A stretch of DNA of 64,000 nucleotides. Source: Agarophyton chilense. Its lineage: Eukaryota; Rhodophyta; Florideophyceae; Gracilariales; Gracilariaceae. Shown piece after piece: positions 1 through 11,354 of the stretch. Position 1 is the first letter of the stretch; every line of letters begins with the position of its first letter. The DNA lies in NCBI GenBank assembly GCA_030374765.1, contig JARGXX010000011.1, forward strand, positions 62,001 through 126,000, read 5' to 3'. The translations under genes were made by a program, and so were the position numbers. Under the pieces are notes generated by a model, which saw nothing but the letters and a program-made list of their open reading frames with translations, made no database searches and was not told the origin of the DNA.

Positions 1-61
1 GGCTTAGCGAAGCGACGACTAGCGTCGTTGGAGCTTGGCGAAGCAACGCCGTTCGCGGCGT
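1..61. repeat. Two imperfect 30-bp direct repeats forming stem-loops
   Basis: Two related units lie head to tail, both starting GCTTNGCGAAGCRACG. The second unit holds a perfect 6-bp stem, ACGCCG at 46-51 against CGGCGT at 56-61, closing a TTCG loop. The first holds a 5-bp stem CGACG/CGTCG around ACTAG. The window begins inside this repeat, so its full extent is unknown. Short GC-rich palindromes of this type are common as dispersed repeats in algal and organellar DNA, but no function can be read from the sequence. Confidence 0.5.
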
Positions 62-1694
62 CATTTGTACAGTGTTTACGAGTTGAACAATATCAATTAT
101 GACGGAACCAAAATTAAACAGTATGGAACAGCAGAGAACAACTGTAAGTTACCATAACGAATAATTTGAGAAATACAGATTGATGGATAACAATCATAGC
201 TTTATTTAAGAACTAGTGCCAACATGCATCCTTCGTCAGTGGAGAAGGCAGCTAAAGAAGTAAACTGAAAGAACCCGCGTAAAAACAACCCTTAACTTAC
301 TGGCGATTACTCCGGAGTGCCTCACTTCTAAAACCCCAAAAGGTATCTCTTTCTATGCTGTTACTCCATACATCTGTTCTGAACTAATAGGTTGTGGGAA
401 CGTATCTTACGCTGAGTAATCCGAACATTTGGCGATTTGAACTAACAGGTAGACCACCAGATCATAGTGCAGGTTTTAAACATCTGTAGAGTAAAAGGTA
501 TATCTATCTAACTATGTTACAGAACCAAAAAGGTGGTACTTTGAGTATAGAATTCCTTAAAAAAGAAGCCATCTATTCGAGGGCGCATCGAGTATCGGAG
601 AAACAAGCACAATTTGTGTGATTTCCGTAAGATTTTCCCTGACGTGCTGTTTCCTCTCCATTTCAGGCGAAAATTTCAACCACCAGCTCTTGCTCGATGC
701 TCTCGGAGAGGTAAGTAAGGATGCGGAAAGAAAGTTGTGCAAATGCGGGCAAATGCACTGGTTCTTCGAGAAGGTTGCTTTTTTTGTTAGTGAGGTCGTC
801 CCGATTACATTTGCCGTCCAAGATAGACAGCACGGCGAGTCGAGATTTTTGCTTGTATTATAGTTTCTAATCTAGCTTAGGAGTCGTTAGGGACGGCTGT
901 AAAGCTATTACGTAGCTTCGAATCCCTAAAACCCGGTCCAGAACTCAATGGGAACTAAGTTGGGGTTCTTCAATCCTTAACATAGTGAACTAGCTCAATG
1001 CGGCTGAGTCAAAGGCGCTCTGCTTTTTATGATCTAGTGCTTCGTTGCACCGACGATTTCCTCTTCTCTTTTAGGAAGATTCAGCATACATTTACAGGCT
1101 GTGCAATTTGAGTTCTTCGAAGCTCTCTCATTACATCTACAACCTGATTACTATCAATGATTCTTTTGCAGTCTCGCTCTTCATTTTGCTAATCACATGC
1201 AAACTTACATGTACTTAGCAAATGAAACAATTGCGTACTTGTGATTGACCACTTTATGACTAGTGCAGAGTTTGTGTAAGTTCTCGGCGCATTCTATAAC
1301 TAAACTACAATGTTTTCTATTAAGCATGAGGGGCGTGACTTAATATAGTCTCAAAATATATGACTAATGCCTTTCATATATACCAAAATAGTCACTCACA
1401 AGTGCGCCCTTGATTTTGCATGCCAATGGTTTTGGCTGCGCCTGTCCCGCCGAGATAGAAAAAGACCCAACATTTGCGTAAATACGGACCGCACTATGTA
1501 TACATAAATGTGGCTTGTATATATCTCTGGATACTGCACTTTAAGTTTTCTCATTATCATAAAACTATGTCTGCAGACTGCGATGTTTTTGTTACATATG
1601 AGTATTATGAAGCACAAATTTGCAATATTCTTGTCCATAGCGAAAGCCAGGAAGTGTTCCAAAGAAGCTTTCATTTGAAGAATATATCTTTCTT
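62..1694. other. Gene-poor stretch with one candidate mini-exon (667-710)
   Basis: No convincing gene is seen. The one structured item is a 44-nt segment at 667-710 bounded on the left by a pyrimidine tract ending TTTCAG (661-666) and on the right by GTAAGT (711-716), both excellent splice-site matches. One frame of it reads like protein (ENFNHQLLLDALGE). No partner exons could be placed. Short open frames on both strands between 1396 and 1737 overlap one another and show no domain, so they are not called. Confidence 0.3.
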
Positions 1695-2315
1695 ATGGAA
1701 GCGATACAAAAAAGCACATGCTATTCCGGCTGCTTGAAGTCGCCGTACACTCAAACACGACTCCTTCTCGAAACAGAAGCAAGGAGCTCTAGAAAGAAAG
1801 AAATGAATTCTTTCCCCCAAAGTTCTTCGGGTGGCGACGACCGAAAAAAGCCGACGAAAAGGAGCAATTCCAAGCCTCCAGCTTGGCCGATCCGAAAGAA
1901 GCTAAAGAAGCGGAGGTCTAGACAGAGCAATAGATCTCGACTATTGCCGCAAGCAGCTTTGTCATCTGAGAATGCATTTTTCTGCTCGCCCACACAGGCA
2001 CCTCTGGTGTTGGGTAATAATTCCTTGACTGCAACTGTTCATGCTCAGGCTGCGACAACTGTGACAGGAAATAGAAGCGCACCTGTACCATTCACTGTTC
2101 CACGATGTCCAGTTTGTGGGACAGTCGTGAGCTGTGAACAGGAGGTGGCGGTTCACATGGCGATTTACCACGGGGGAGGAGATAGGAATGAGAACCGTGG
2201 AAAAGAAAAAGCAACCAATGCTTCGATCATGCCAAAATGCCCGATCTGTGGGGTGATTGTAAGTTGTGTTGAAGAAATCGCCGTCCATATCGCCATTTAT
2301 CACGAACAAAAGTGA
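1695..2315 (+). CDS. Basic protein with two C-terminal C2H2 zinc fingers
   Basis: The 206-residue frame starts at an ATG and ends at TGA. A strongly basic, Ser-rich stretch (about residues 50-82, including KKLKKRRSR) would serve as a nuclear localisation signal. Two C2H2 fingers follow near the C-terminus, C138-H159 and C182-H203, both spaced C-x2-C-x12-H-x4-H and nearly the same in sequence (CPxCGxxVSC then AVHxAIYH), so they look like an internal duplication. The region between residues 85 and 135 is low complexity. Such fingers bind nucleic acid or protein; a nuclear regulatory role is inferred, not shown. An internal Met at residue 37 is an alternative start. The frame stands alone, with no obvious neighbour, and could be a host gene or an exapted transposon protein. 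Confidence 0.55.
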   Translation: MEAIQKSTCYSGCLKSPYTQTRLLLETEARSSRKKEMNSFPQSSSGGDDRKKPTKRSNSKPPAWPIRKKLKKRRSRQSNRSRLLPQAALSSENAFFCSPTQAPLVLGNNSLTATVHAQAATTVTGNRSAPVPFTVPRCPVCGTVVSCEQEVAVHMAIYHGGGDRNENRGKEKATNASIMPKCPICGVIVSCVEEIAVHIAIYHEQK

Positions 2316-3389
2316 CATAAGTGCACTAGGTTTATGTCCTTGTAACGGATAGATGGAAACATGATTCATTGTTAGTAAATGTTCCTCTTCCCTTTTACCT
2401 CGTGCTCTGTCGTTATTGAGCACAAGGTATTCAGTTGTGCTGTCTTAAAGACTTTGGATATTTTTATTGGAATAGTTTGCATGCTTTTGATTTGTAGCAG
2501 TGGAACTCTATGAAAACAGATCGAAGTAAACGTTCTGGACAGAATTTACTTTTCTTGTCATTGCTCCGCATCTTCAACATCGTATAACGAAAGTTTTGTC
2601 CGACATGGACGTTTGGCCCTGATAGTCCAAGATTGTAGTGACGGGCGTCACTGCATGTCACCCATGCCATGCCATCAAACCACATCCACCTTCAATTATA
2701 CTGTAATATCTGTCTGTCATTAGTTTGTTTTGATCTCTCTCTCCGTCGTCGCATTTAGGTTGCACGGCCGTACAACCCGAACACCCATGGTCATGGTTCA
2801 TTTCATCAAGTTCGTTTGCTAGCAGACTCGCCACCGCATTCTATCCTCTGAAGCCGGCTGGCTATCGTATTCTACCTCATCTCATCTTCTTCCATATAGC
2901 AAGGTACCACAAAGATGGACATTTTGATATTGTTGTCCGTTATGGACGTGTGGCTTATATACTGAGCTCAGTTTGAAACTCTGCGGCGGTGCAGCAGCAC
3001 TTTTACATGTTCCAGTGACTAGAACGCTGTAAGCCAAGTCAATAGAACGAATAGTTCTCAAGAACTTAGCAGCGCGACGCGGCAACTGTAAAAGCATTTG
3101 TAGCTTTGACCAAACAATTTATGCCTTTTCGACAAGAGCCAGTGTAACTTCCTTGTCTCATTTGTCCCTGCGCTGAAAACTGCTTCACTAATTTTCTGAA
3201 AACTATGTATTATCCGTTCATGGAGTATATCGTGAGCATGAAGGCCGACTTTCCTTGTTCAGAACCAGCTACTTGCCACACCGAAGCTGCCTGCTGATGA
3301 AAGATATCAACACGCAGAACTTCATTGATAGAAAGCTGTTTGGCGATTTGTCAAACAGCCATCTCCGCGCATTCACGGAGCGGCGGAGC
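2316..3389. other. Stretch without a supported gene
   Basis: Only short frames on the minus strand (around 2464-2685 and 2882-3097) are open, neither with a recognisable domain or repeated residues. No repeat, hairpin array or RNA gene was seen. Confidence 0.4.
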
Positions 3390-3665
3390 CATGCCACTGT
3401 TGCCGCTCAACGACAGTCGCTGTGACAACTCCCGAAACGCATCGCACGCCCTTCTTCAATCTACGCAGCGTATCTAGCGTTGCGGGCCTCCGAAATCCGT
3501 GCACCTCCAACCGCTGCAGCACCGTGATGGCTAGTACACTGCCTGCCGACACCGTACGCGCCCGAACTCTACCTCCCCGTGGCCGCTAGTGAAGGCCACG
3601 CACAACCTTAAGTCGCACGAAGTGCCGTTCTGCACCACGTCTCGCTGCGTCTCCACGCTCTGCAT
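3390..3665 (-). pseudogene. GC-rich coding-looking island, unidentified
   Basis: This 275-bp island is clearly GC-richer than the AT-rich DNA on both sides. On the minus strand an ATG at 3665 opens a short frame containing LCVAFTSGHGEVEFGRVRC; after it closes near 3530 a second minus frame continues with protein-like sequence (LQRLEVHGFRRPATLDTLRR). The composition shift and the change of frame fit either a decayed gene or two exons of a gene. No family was recognised. Confidence 0.25.
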
Positions 3666-3975
3666 GTCTAGGTGGTGAAGATGCACGCATACGCGGGAAA
3701 AAGTACAAAAAAAGGGAAGGCTATGTCTTCCTCCGGTCTGTTGTAGCTTCCCGCATACAAGAGGGAAACAAGCAGAGCCATGTTCTTTACCTGCAGTCTG
3801 TCGAGTAGTATGTAATTGTATTCGTAATGTAGGTTGTAATTCTGGAACAGCATAACGAATAGAATCCTTTCGTGAAGTACTTATGTATAACGTAGTTTCG
3901 CGTAATCGTAGTATGGCTTAGCTACCAAACGACTAAAAAGCTATTGAACGTCTACAATGTTACATTGCCTTCTCC

Positions 3976-4245
3976 TTAGGCTGAAAAAGTCCTCCTCAAA
4001 GAAGTAAACTGCAAAAAGCCTGCCACGGCCTCTTTGCGGATGCAGCGCGGTTTGCGGTAACCCAACAGCTTGGTTGCACGAGTCGTTCTCCAAATAAAGG
4101 GGGTAGTCAACTCGACCGTTGAAAGTTCAAGCGCAAGGATGGACGCAACGTCCTGTATTACGGAGTGGTCACTTTCTATTAAAACCTCCAAAGAGCTCTT
4201 GTTGTAGTTGTAGGAAGCGCGCAACTTGGCGACATTTTCGCACAC
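3976..4245 (-). CDS. Hypothetical protein fragment
   Basis: An open frame of about 89 codons lies on the minus strand. It opens with a GTG rather than an ATG, so a complete gene is doubtful. The product has no transmembrane segment, Cys/His pattern or repeat. It could be an exon or chance; nothing around it helps. Confidence 0.15.
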   Translation of the reverse strand: MCENVAKLRASYNYNKSSLEVLIESDHSVIQDVASILALELSTVELTTPFIWRTTRATKLLGYRKPRCIRKEAVAGFLQFTSLRRTFSA

Positions 4246-5529
4246 TATCGTTTCGGGGAACCAAGATGTAGGTTCGAAAATACATGTGCTGTTAGAGAGG
4301 AATCAGCGGAACTTGAAAGAACAGTGGCACAAATTTTCAGCGTAACGAGGCGTATATCAGTCTAGAATTTGCTTAATGCAGTCAACTGCAATGTTTTCGG
4401 AGTGTCAGTGAGAGACGTTTAGCTCAGGAGATTGTGGGAGAGCCTAATCGCCTCTTTGAGTCTTCTGTGGAATCTTCAGAAGCTACTCGGAGTGAGAAAG
4501 GAACATGCTATGGTTTACAACTGCAGATTGAAGGAATTAATATTGTTTTGTAGACAAACGAGCAAAAGAGAAGGATCAAAATGGCTCTTGATCGTCAACT
4601 ACGGTCCATAGTGGCTCCGATGAGATCCAAGGTGCTGACGAGGAAAAAGCAGTCACTTATCGACCCATACGTTGAGTCATGCTATTGTCTACAGGACCGT
4701 TGGCCCAATATGAGGCCATTTTTTATTTCTTTGTAACTACTCTATAAATAAGATCTACAAGCTCTGCATAACTGTAACATAATGCTAAACACCATGCCTT
4801 TATTGGCATCTACCTATCAAGTATGCATTTCTAAAACTTTGAGACAAAACCTTTAATGAAACGTTCTGAGCTGATTGTGGTAAACATGTTTTTTTGACAG
4901 TTTAGGAACGTTTCAATGAGAGAAGATAAGTATTTATGCACGTCTGCACTCCAAATATCATTCTATTTGAGAAGTGTTTTGATATTTGAAAACGATAAAT
5001 GACCACAAATATGGTGGTGGACCTTGTCAACATTTGACTTTCGCTTGGACCACGAGAGATCCGAGACACTCCTACTCATTTGAGCAGTTGCAAAAATAAT
5101 TCAGAACGTGTAGACAAATTTGAAACTGTGGTTTCAAACATGAACAGTTCCTAAGGGACCAACGAATGCAACTTTTGATCTGTAGGCGAATTAAAATTGT
5201 TGGTTCCACCTTGTGCTGAAAATTCTACAGTGTTGTTGCCATTCATGTGAATTATGTAACAAAAGCGAGTCATATTTCTTCCGATAATCTATCGAGTCGA
5301 GCTCGTATTCAGGAAACGTAGAATATTTACAATCACATTACTATCAAGTAGCAAAGATAGAGTAACCGAAACAACAATCTTTCTGGACCAACAGCGATGA
5401 TTTTCAGAGCCGTACTGCTATTATCGGCGATCCTTAATCATATCAGGGAGAGGTTCTAACGTTTTATCCCCACCAGATAAAGCATGAGGTTGAATTCACA
5501 TGAACTCTTCAGTTTCCATTCCATTGTAT
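4246..5529. other. AT-rich stretch without a supported gene
   Basis: No open frame with recognisable content, no repeat pair and no RNA gene was seen in this interval. Confidence 0.4.
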
Positions 5530-6400
5530 GGAGCGTTTTCATCTTATAAAGGACCAATGCACTGAACGAAAAACTTTTCATGACCCGAAAGTCGAGCCGT
5601 ATAAAAAGTTACAATCTTCTGTGGATCTGTATAACTATTGTCCTCACTGATAACAGCAGATGATTTATTTCCAGGACACTCAAGATCATTTGCCCAATGA
5701 CCGTTCCCTTGACATTTGTAACATTTAGACTTTGACTTCAAATCTGCCAGTTATTGTTCAGTAGATGTTCTTTTTCCGTTGGACCTCCGAGCACCGTACT
5801 TCCTCACAAAAGTAGTGTGAAATGCGATTTTGTATGTTTTGCATCCCTTCGCTTGTAGCATTGACTTGAAACATATGAGATAGTTTCATGGGTCAGCGAT
5901 TTCAGAAATTCAGAGTTTGTAGACGATGAATCTAGACTGGCATCTTTTGGAGAAGCGGCTTCAAGAATTGAAATTCTCTGATTACCATCAATGCCATCAT
6001 TCGCCAACAACAAAACCGCAACTAAAAAAAAGGGTAGCATGGAATCATTGGCAGAATGGCATTTAAACTTTTCCACTTAAGCTTCAAATCGTTGCTACAA
6101 ATTACGAAACAACTCGTTGGAATTTCGTTTGCCAGACAGAAGATCAAAGAAATCCGCATAGACTTTACTAACAACAGCCAATGCATCTCGCTTGTATGAG
6201 ACGTTCACGATAGATTTGACACTACTCTGTAGTATCGCTTTTAAAAACATCATTTGTGATAATCTGACACAAGCTTTTGGCTCTTCGATACAATTGAAAA
6301 GTAACATAATCCGACGAAGATTAATTGCAATTTTGCTACTGTTATTCTTAAAATGCTCTTCATAAAATGCTTCCCATAACTTGACAGAACTTGCATATTG
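5530..6400 (-). mobile_element. Ty1/copia fossil, gag remnant only
   Basis: Three minus-strand pieces in order match the gag of the copia element at 42213-43316: a segment with KRDALAVVSKVYADFFDLL (about 6100-6300), a segment with NQRISILEAASPKDASLD (about 5810-6070), and a zinc-knuckle segment CYKCQGNGHWANDLEC (about 5680-5740). Order and spacing agree with that gag. The copy is old and broken in several places; no LTR and no pol were found next to it, so it is a truncated relic of the same family that later supplied the younger copies in this window. Confidence 0.75.
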
Positions 6401-6688
6401 ACTTTAATTACATTTTCCGTCGGTTCGTGGAGCTTGTTTCAAATTGCAGAAGAGGCGAGAACGACTATTTAAAACAAAACAACTTGAAATAGAAGTTTAG
6501 CCCATACCAAAAAAATTAAATGGGGAACTAGCAAAACAGAAACGGTTTTATTGAAGAACATGCAAACCCAAAGGATTGATCTGCCAAAACTAGACCTTCG
6601 ATCACTTAAGGTACCATCCAAGCTTAAGTATTTGGGGAAACCAAGTTACCAGATACAAATACAAATAAACGGTTGCAAGCAACCATTG

Positions 6689-6778
6689 CTACAAACTCGA
6701 CCATTTGTATTCAAATATACTCAAACATTCATATTACAAACTCAACTATTTGTATTCAAACATACTCAAACATTCATA
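6689..6778 (+). repeat. Two tandem copies of a 45-bp unit
   Basis: Copy 1 is 6689-6733 and copy 2 is 6734-6778, with four mismatches in 45 positions. The unit length is a multiple of three and both copies are open on the plus strand, giving a 15-residue repeat (LQTRPFVFKYTQTFI then LQTQLFVFKHTQTFI) in an 87-codon frame at 6551-6814. The frame may be coding or just a duplication in AT-rich DNA. Confidence 0.6.
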
Positions 6779-6814
6779 CACTCAGTTACGAATACGGCCC
6801 TGATAATATCATAA

Positions 6815-7251
6815 CGTTACCTTTTTCTCTTCGGGGATGAAGTCTGCCGCACTGAACCGATCCCTTGCACAGCCCGTCATATCTGTTACTGCCCTTTTCG
6901 ATGAAGGCCTCTTTTTTGTGATTCAAATGCGCTAGCATCAAAGATATTTGAAGAAGCACCAGTAATCTTCACATTCACGCCGCCGATGAGAACCAAAACA
7001 TGTTAGCATGGATATCCTAACCAGCCAGTGAAAGGGTAGAAATGGCAGAAATTAACTGTAAGGTAGGGCTTTGCTGTAAAGTGAGAGATCGAGATCATCG
7101 TAGAAACAAATATGAATGTCATGTTGGAAGGCAAACAAAGGCTAGAGTAGAACAGTAGTGTACAACAAGGACACAGAACCTTACAATTTGCTTCATGCCG
7201 GCCGTGGCATGAGCACTGCGTCTTCATCTTTGACCCCATCTTGCCCTCGGT
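6815..7251. other. Upstream region of the methyltransferase gene
   Basis: No domain-bearing frame was seen. The interval should hold the promoter of the gene at 7354 but shows no TATA box or other element convincing enough to call. Confidence 0.3.
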
Positions 7252-7353
7252 ATGAGAACGGTTGCAAACTCGGTGTTGATGTTCCTCCCTGTTTTGTATT
7301 CACCTTCCAGACCTTTCGTTCTCCAAGATCGCACTTGTTCACAGCTCCTCGCC

Positions 7354-7950
7354 ATGAAGTTATACTCCACAGCTGCCGAGCGTAACAAAGCCCCAATTTT
7401 GAAAGTTCTACAACGTTTGCTGCCTCAATCTGGTCGTTTACTCGAAGTTGCAAGCGGCAGTGGTCAACATGTGGAAACGTTCGCAGCAGCAATGCCGCAA
7501 TGGCAGTTTAGCCCAACTGATCCGGATACCGAATCTATCGCAAGTATCAATGAACGAGTGACTGAAGCAAAACTCACTAATGTGGCCAAAGCCATTGCAC
7601 TGGATGCCTCGACCTGGCCGTGGCCCGTCGTTCAGGCAGATGCAATCTTTGCATGTAATATGGTACATATCTCTCCCTGGGCTGCGACAGTTGGCTTACT
7701 CACAGGCGCTGGGAAAGTTCTCCCTGTTGGAGGAATACTTGTTTTATATGGACCATATGTGATTGACGGAAAAACTGCAGATAGCAACATGATGTTTAGT
7801 CAGAGCTTGAAGGTACAAAATGCAGAGTGGGGTGTGAGAGAGCTTAAGGATGTTGAGAAGGTTGCGAACGAGGCCGATTTGGCACTCACGGAGATTGTGC
7901 CAATGCCAGCCAACAATTATTGTGTGGTGTTTCGAAAGGGCAATAGCTGA
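7354..7950 (+). CDS. METTL26: METTL26/DUF938-type SAM-dependent methyltransferase
   Basis: The 198-residue protein matches the DUF938 (UPF0585, methyltransferase-like 26) family end to end. Visible family marks, numbered from Met at 7354, are AAERNKAPIL near the start, the SAM-binding loop EVASGSGQH (31-39), PTDPD (55-59), NMVHISPW (102-109), LYGPY (131-135) and the terminal MPANNYCVVFRK (from 184). The fold is a class I Rossmann methyltransferase; the substrate is not established for the family. The frame is also open to an ATG at 7252, adding 34 hydrophobic and basic residues that might be an organellar targeting peptide. The start at 7354 is preferred because human METTL26 begins at the same point. 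It appears intronless, which suits a compact genome. Confidence 0.9.
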   Translation: MKLYSTAAERNKAPILKVLQRLLPQSGRLLEVASGSGQHVETFAAAMPQWQFSPTDPDTESIASINERVTEAKLTNVAKAIALDASTWPWPVVQADAIFACNMVHISPWAATVGLLTGAGKVLPVGGILVLYGPYVIDGKTADSNMMFSQSLKVQNAEWGVRELKDVEKVANEADLALTEIVPMPANNYCVVFRKGNS

Positions 7951-9650
7951 TAATTGTGAAGAGTGAGCAAGTTGCAAGTTTGTGCTAGGGTGTTTTGTAT
8001 CTGTAATTTCCTCGCCCCACAAGTAGAAATGGGACATTATCAAAGATATAAAGTAAACCCCTTAGCGCGAAACTGGCTTGGTTTCACGAGCTTAGAACGA
8101 TTTGTGGAGACTGTGGATTATTGCCGCGCAGGCTGGCACCGGATGAAGAACTTCCACCCAACCGTCTTGGTGTCAGGCTCCTTAGGCTTTGTGTAGTTTG
8201 CAACCTACGCAATCTACCATTTGGGAATCAGTTGGATTATGACTCCGGTCCAGGTTTTGGCTCCCTTAAATCCGCATACTGTCTTTTAGCACTTAGAAGT
8301 AGTATTTAAGCTCATCGATGTTCAGCTACTCCACCGTCTCCGAGAATCAGTCATCATATTATCATCTATTTTGTGAACGATTGATTATTGTAAGCAGTCT
8401 TGGATTGCAGGCCGGAGACAGCTACTGTTATACAGTACGCTAAAGATGCACAAAATGTCCAACATATTCGTTTGTATCAGCTCTGCTATTAACAGAATCG
8501 CCATACCTAATCGTTTACAGTCAATCAGATGACCGGATTGGCGATCACGCGTGTCGGAGCAACCAGTCCATCGGAAGAATGGAATTGCAACACCTTATCT
8601 ATAGGACTACTACATTGGTCTGGTATCTCAATCGATTTGACTACGGTAAATTCGATAAAGACGAAGCCTAGCGATTACAAAGATGGAGCGTATTCTATCA
8701 GCATAGCTGGTGTCCTCACCAGTGTAACTGTCGGACGATCGAACAGAGATCGAGATGTGATAGGGGTTGACGTCCTGGGATTAGGATCTTATGAAATCTT
8801 GAAAAGGTACAGTCTAGAAAGGGCATAATATGAGGCAGAAGCGAACAGAAAGACGAAGATCGATTTCTGAGAATGAGAATGCATGACCTCACCGAAGATA
8901 AGGAATAAAGTTAATGTACAACTCTCGTTCTCTGTGTGCTACTCCGTGTACATAATGTTTTGCCAACATGACTTCAATATTTAGAGCGAGTAGACTCTTC
9001 GTTGAAGCTGACGGCAATCTGAGTATAGAATGAATGGTGCTATAATACTAGGTGATATACAAATGACAATTCTGGTGACTATTTGACAAAGATATGTCGA
9101 ATGATTCGTGAGAAAGCCTAGTTATGAAGTTTATCACTGGACTGCATATTTTTGTAACAAGTGGAGCATGTCCATAATTTGATTATTACAGAAGATTGAT
9201 ATTCACTGTTCTCGTCGTAAAAGCGATTTACACATTAGGAGTGTTAGGGCGGTTGTTAGGAAGGCTAGTCAGGTGAGAAGCAGACAACATCAATTGAGAA
9301 CTGCCGACTGCCAAGCTGAGATCAGCGGTACCCTCTTCTCAGTTGATCACACAGTATTTTCTTTGGCCAAGTAAACAACATACAAATAAATACCTAAAAT
9401 GTGGAGAAAAGTGTTTATGAAATTGTTGTTTTCTTATTTTTCGCTCTTGAAAATGAAAAAAATGCGCCAAAAAAGTGCAAAACTCGCATTTTGAACGTCG
9501 CGATTATTCATTTCCTACTTGCAACAATCTAGGCAGCTCTCTACGTTCGTATGCTAATAGAACTACACTCGCTCACCGCTCGCGCTTAAACAAAAGGAAT
9601 ACTATTTGAAACAACAACATTTCTAAGGATTTATTGTAAAGCATTCATTA
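7951..9650. other. Intergenic region with one dispersed repeat
   Basis: Apart from the repeat listed at 8389-8650, no supported feature was seen. A 99-codon plus frame (8529-8828) overlaps the repeat and has no recognised domain. The stretch 9360-9650 is AT-rich. Confidence 0.4.
8389..8650 (+). repeat. Diverged dispersed repeat, copy A
   Basis: This segment aligns by eye along its length with 49970-50240: shared blocks include GCAGTCTTGGATTGCA, CGTTTGTAT, AATAGAATCG/AACAGAATCG, TCTAATCGTCTGCAGTC against CCTAATCGTTTACAGTC, and GATTGRCGATCAC. Identity looks near 60-65 percent with indels. No terminal repeat or coding frame is shared, so the class is unknown; both copies lie in host intergenic DNA next to genes. 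Confidence 0.55.
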
Positions 9651-9895
9651 ATTGTAATTCCACGCGAAACCCATGCGAGCGCCTAAGTCTAGATAGCCTT
9701 AGCTGGTTTAACCCATCCTCCGTCAAACCCATCTCCATGCCATACTACCCCAGAACCCAAGAAGTCCCGGTGAGGTCCGAAAATCAGAGTTTTTCAGAAA
9801 TTATTGATTTTCTACAGATCTTTTTGATTCTGATCAATTTTCCGTCCAAAACTGAAACTGACCCACCGAGAAATCACTAAGTCCTGGAGCCTCCC

Positions 9896-10693
9896 TTAAT
9901 TTTTTCTCCTAGCTTCCTCTAGTGCTTGCACGTTCTCCCGACCCCCAACCCAAGCGGGTGGCGTAACGTTGAATAACGTTGCTGTTCTGGCAATAACCGC
10001 CTCGAACTGAAGTCGCTGGGCCTCTGTCAAAGTTTTCATGAACCCATACAACTTGTGGGGCTGTATGTACAGTTTAAAATTCTTATCTGACGCCCAACGA
10101 CCTCTGTTCTTTATTTCATGGTCGGTGAGGCGACCATAAAGTTTATCGGTTGTGACACCGCCAAAACGCAGCATGTGAGGGGTAACACTTTGTGTTATTG
10201 AAAGTTGAGCAGAGGCAGGCCGAAGATGCTCCTTAAATCGTGCTGGAGGCATTTTAAAAAGATTATGTTCCCTCAATACCCTTTTCTTTTCTATCAATCG
10301 AGACAACAATACTGCCATAAAATATGGGCGTATTGTTACTGCCTCGTTTCGGCCGCGCTTTGAAATAGAAATGTTCATTCTTCCATAGTGCGGCCTTTTC
10401 CTTGAAAGAGCCAGTATCACAATATCGTCAATTCCTAGTCCCAACAGATCCCCCAGACGGAGATATCCATCGAACAACAGTAGTACTCCCACGCCTATGT
10501 CCGGTTGTCCATGCCGAACCGGGTCGAGTGCTATTGCATAAGCAACCGGTTCAGGGCAAACCCCATGATGCTGTACCGGCCTAGCTTTTACCCACCCTTG
10601 GATACTTAGTCCCGACAAGGGTAGTTTTGTAACTAAGTTCGGGTAGAAGAATTCTAACCCTGCTTTGGCTTGGGCCGCTTGGCTCCACTGCAA
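9896..10693 (-). pseudogene. Tyrosine recombinase of DIRS-type copy 1
   Basis: This long minus frame carries the integrase marks of the lambda/Flp superfamily: a box A context LFDGYLRLGDLLGL, a box B context TPHMLRFGG, then GRWASDKNFKLYIQP, where the Tyr would be the nucleophile. Recombinases of this group integrate a circular DNA intermediate and leave no target duplication. It is the last gene of the element, downstream of RNase H, as is usual in DIRS. Confidence 0.8.
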
Positions 10694-10859
10694 GTTTGGG
10701 TTTGCCCTGTGCCGCTACACACAATACCTCGTGAACAATCTGTCCACTTCCTGTGCCGTAGAGTACCTTCTTTCAGAATCCTCCAGTTTTTTCAACCGTT
10801 CCACAAAGCGTTGCAAGTTTTTACGGTAATTTTGGAGAGTGCTTGGCTTTACCATTTTG

Positions 10860-11349
10860 TTGGCTAGCTCAAACAGGCCTGGAGGGTTCATCAGCAGGAT
10901 TATTTACTGACGGGACGTAAAATGCTTTTAGTCTCATGTTGCCAGCCAAGAGCAAAGCCGCGACTCTACGACAAATCCGGTTAAAACTTCAGAAACTGCT
11001 GCGTCCTTTCTTCAAAGCTCCAATAAGAGCCTGGTTGTCAATGAAGATTATCAGACGCTTGCCAAAATGTTTTCGTTGTCGAAGTGCCCATCGAAGCCCT
11101 AAAATGCACGCTTCCCCCTCGAGGATATGGATGGGTGATTATTTTTTATGCCATTTGTGTCTAATAGCCAGTTTCCATGGCTGTGCGTTAATCCATTGTA
11201 CTTTATCATCCGCGGACGCTTTCAGCAGCCAGAGAGGGTCTTCTGTCGCCGTGTAAACGACGCCTCCTCCCCAGCAACTGGCATCAACGCAAAGTACCGT
11301 CTCCGGAAATTCTCTAGTTAAATCAACGCGTATTAAGGGTGAGAGAGCA
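10860..11349 (-). pseudogene. RNase H domain of DIRS-type copy 1
   Basis: Minus-strand sequence here contains VLCVDASCWGGGVVY, which fits the first strand and catalytic Asp of RNase H, followed by a FIDNQALIGAL context and a NPADEPSR tail, the usual closing motif of retroelement RNase H. It lies between the RT and the recombinase, and is separated from the RT by the insertion at 11355-12215. Confidence 0.7.
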
Positions 11350-11354
11350 ACGAG

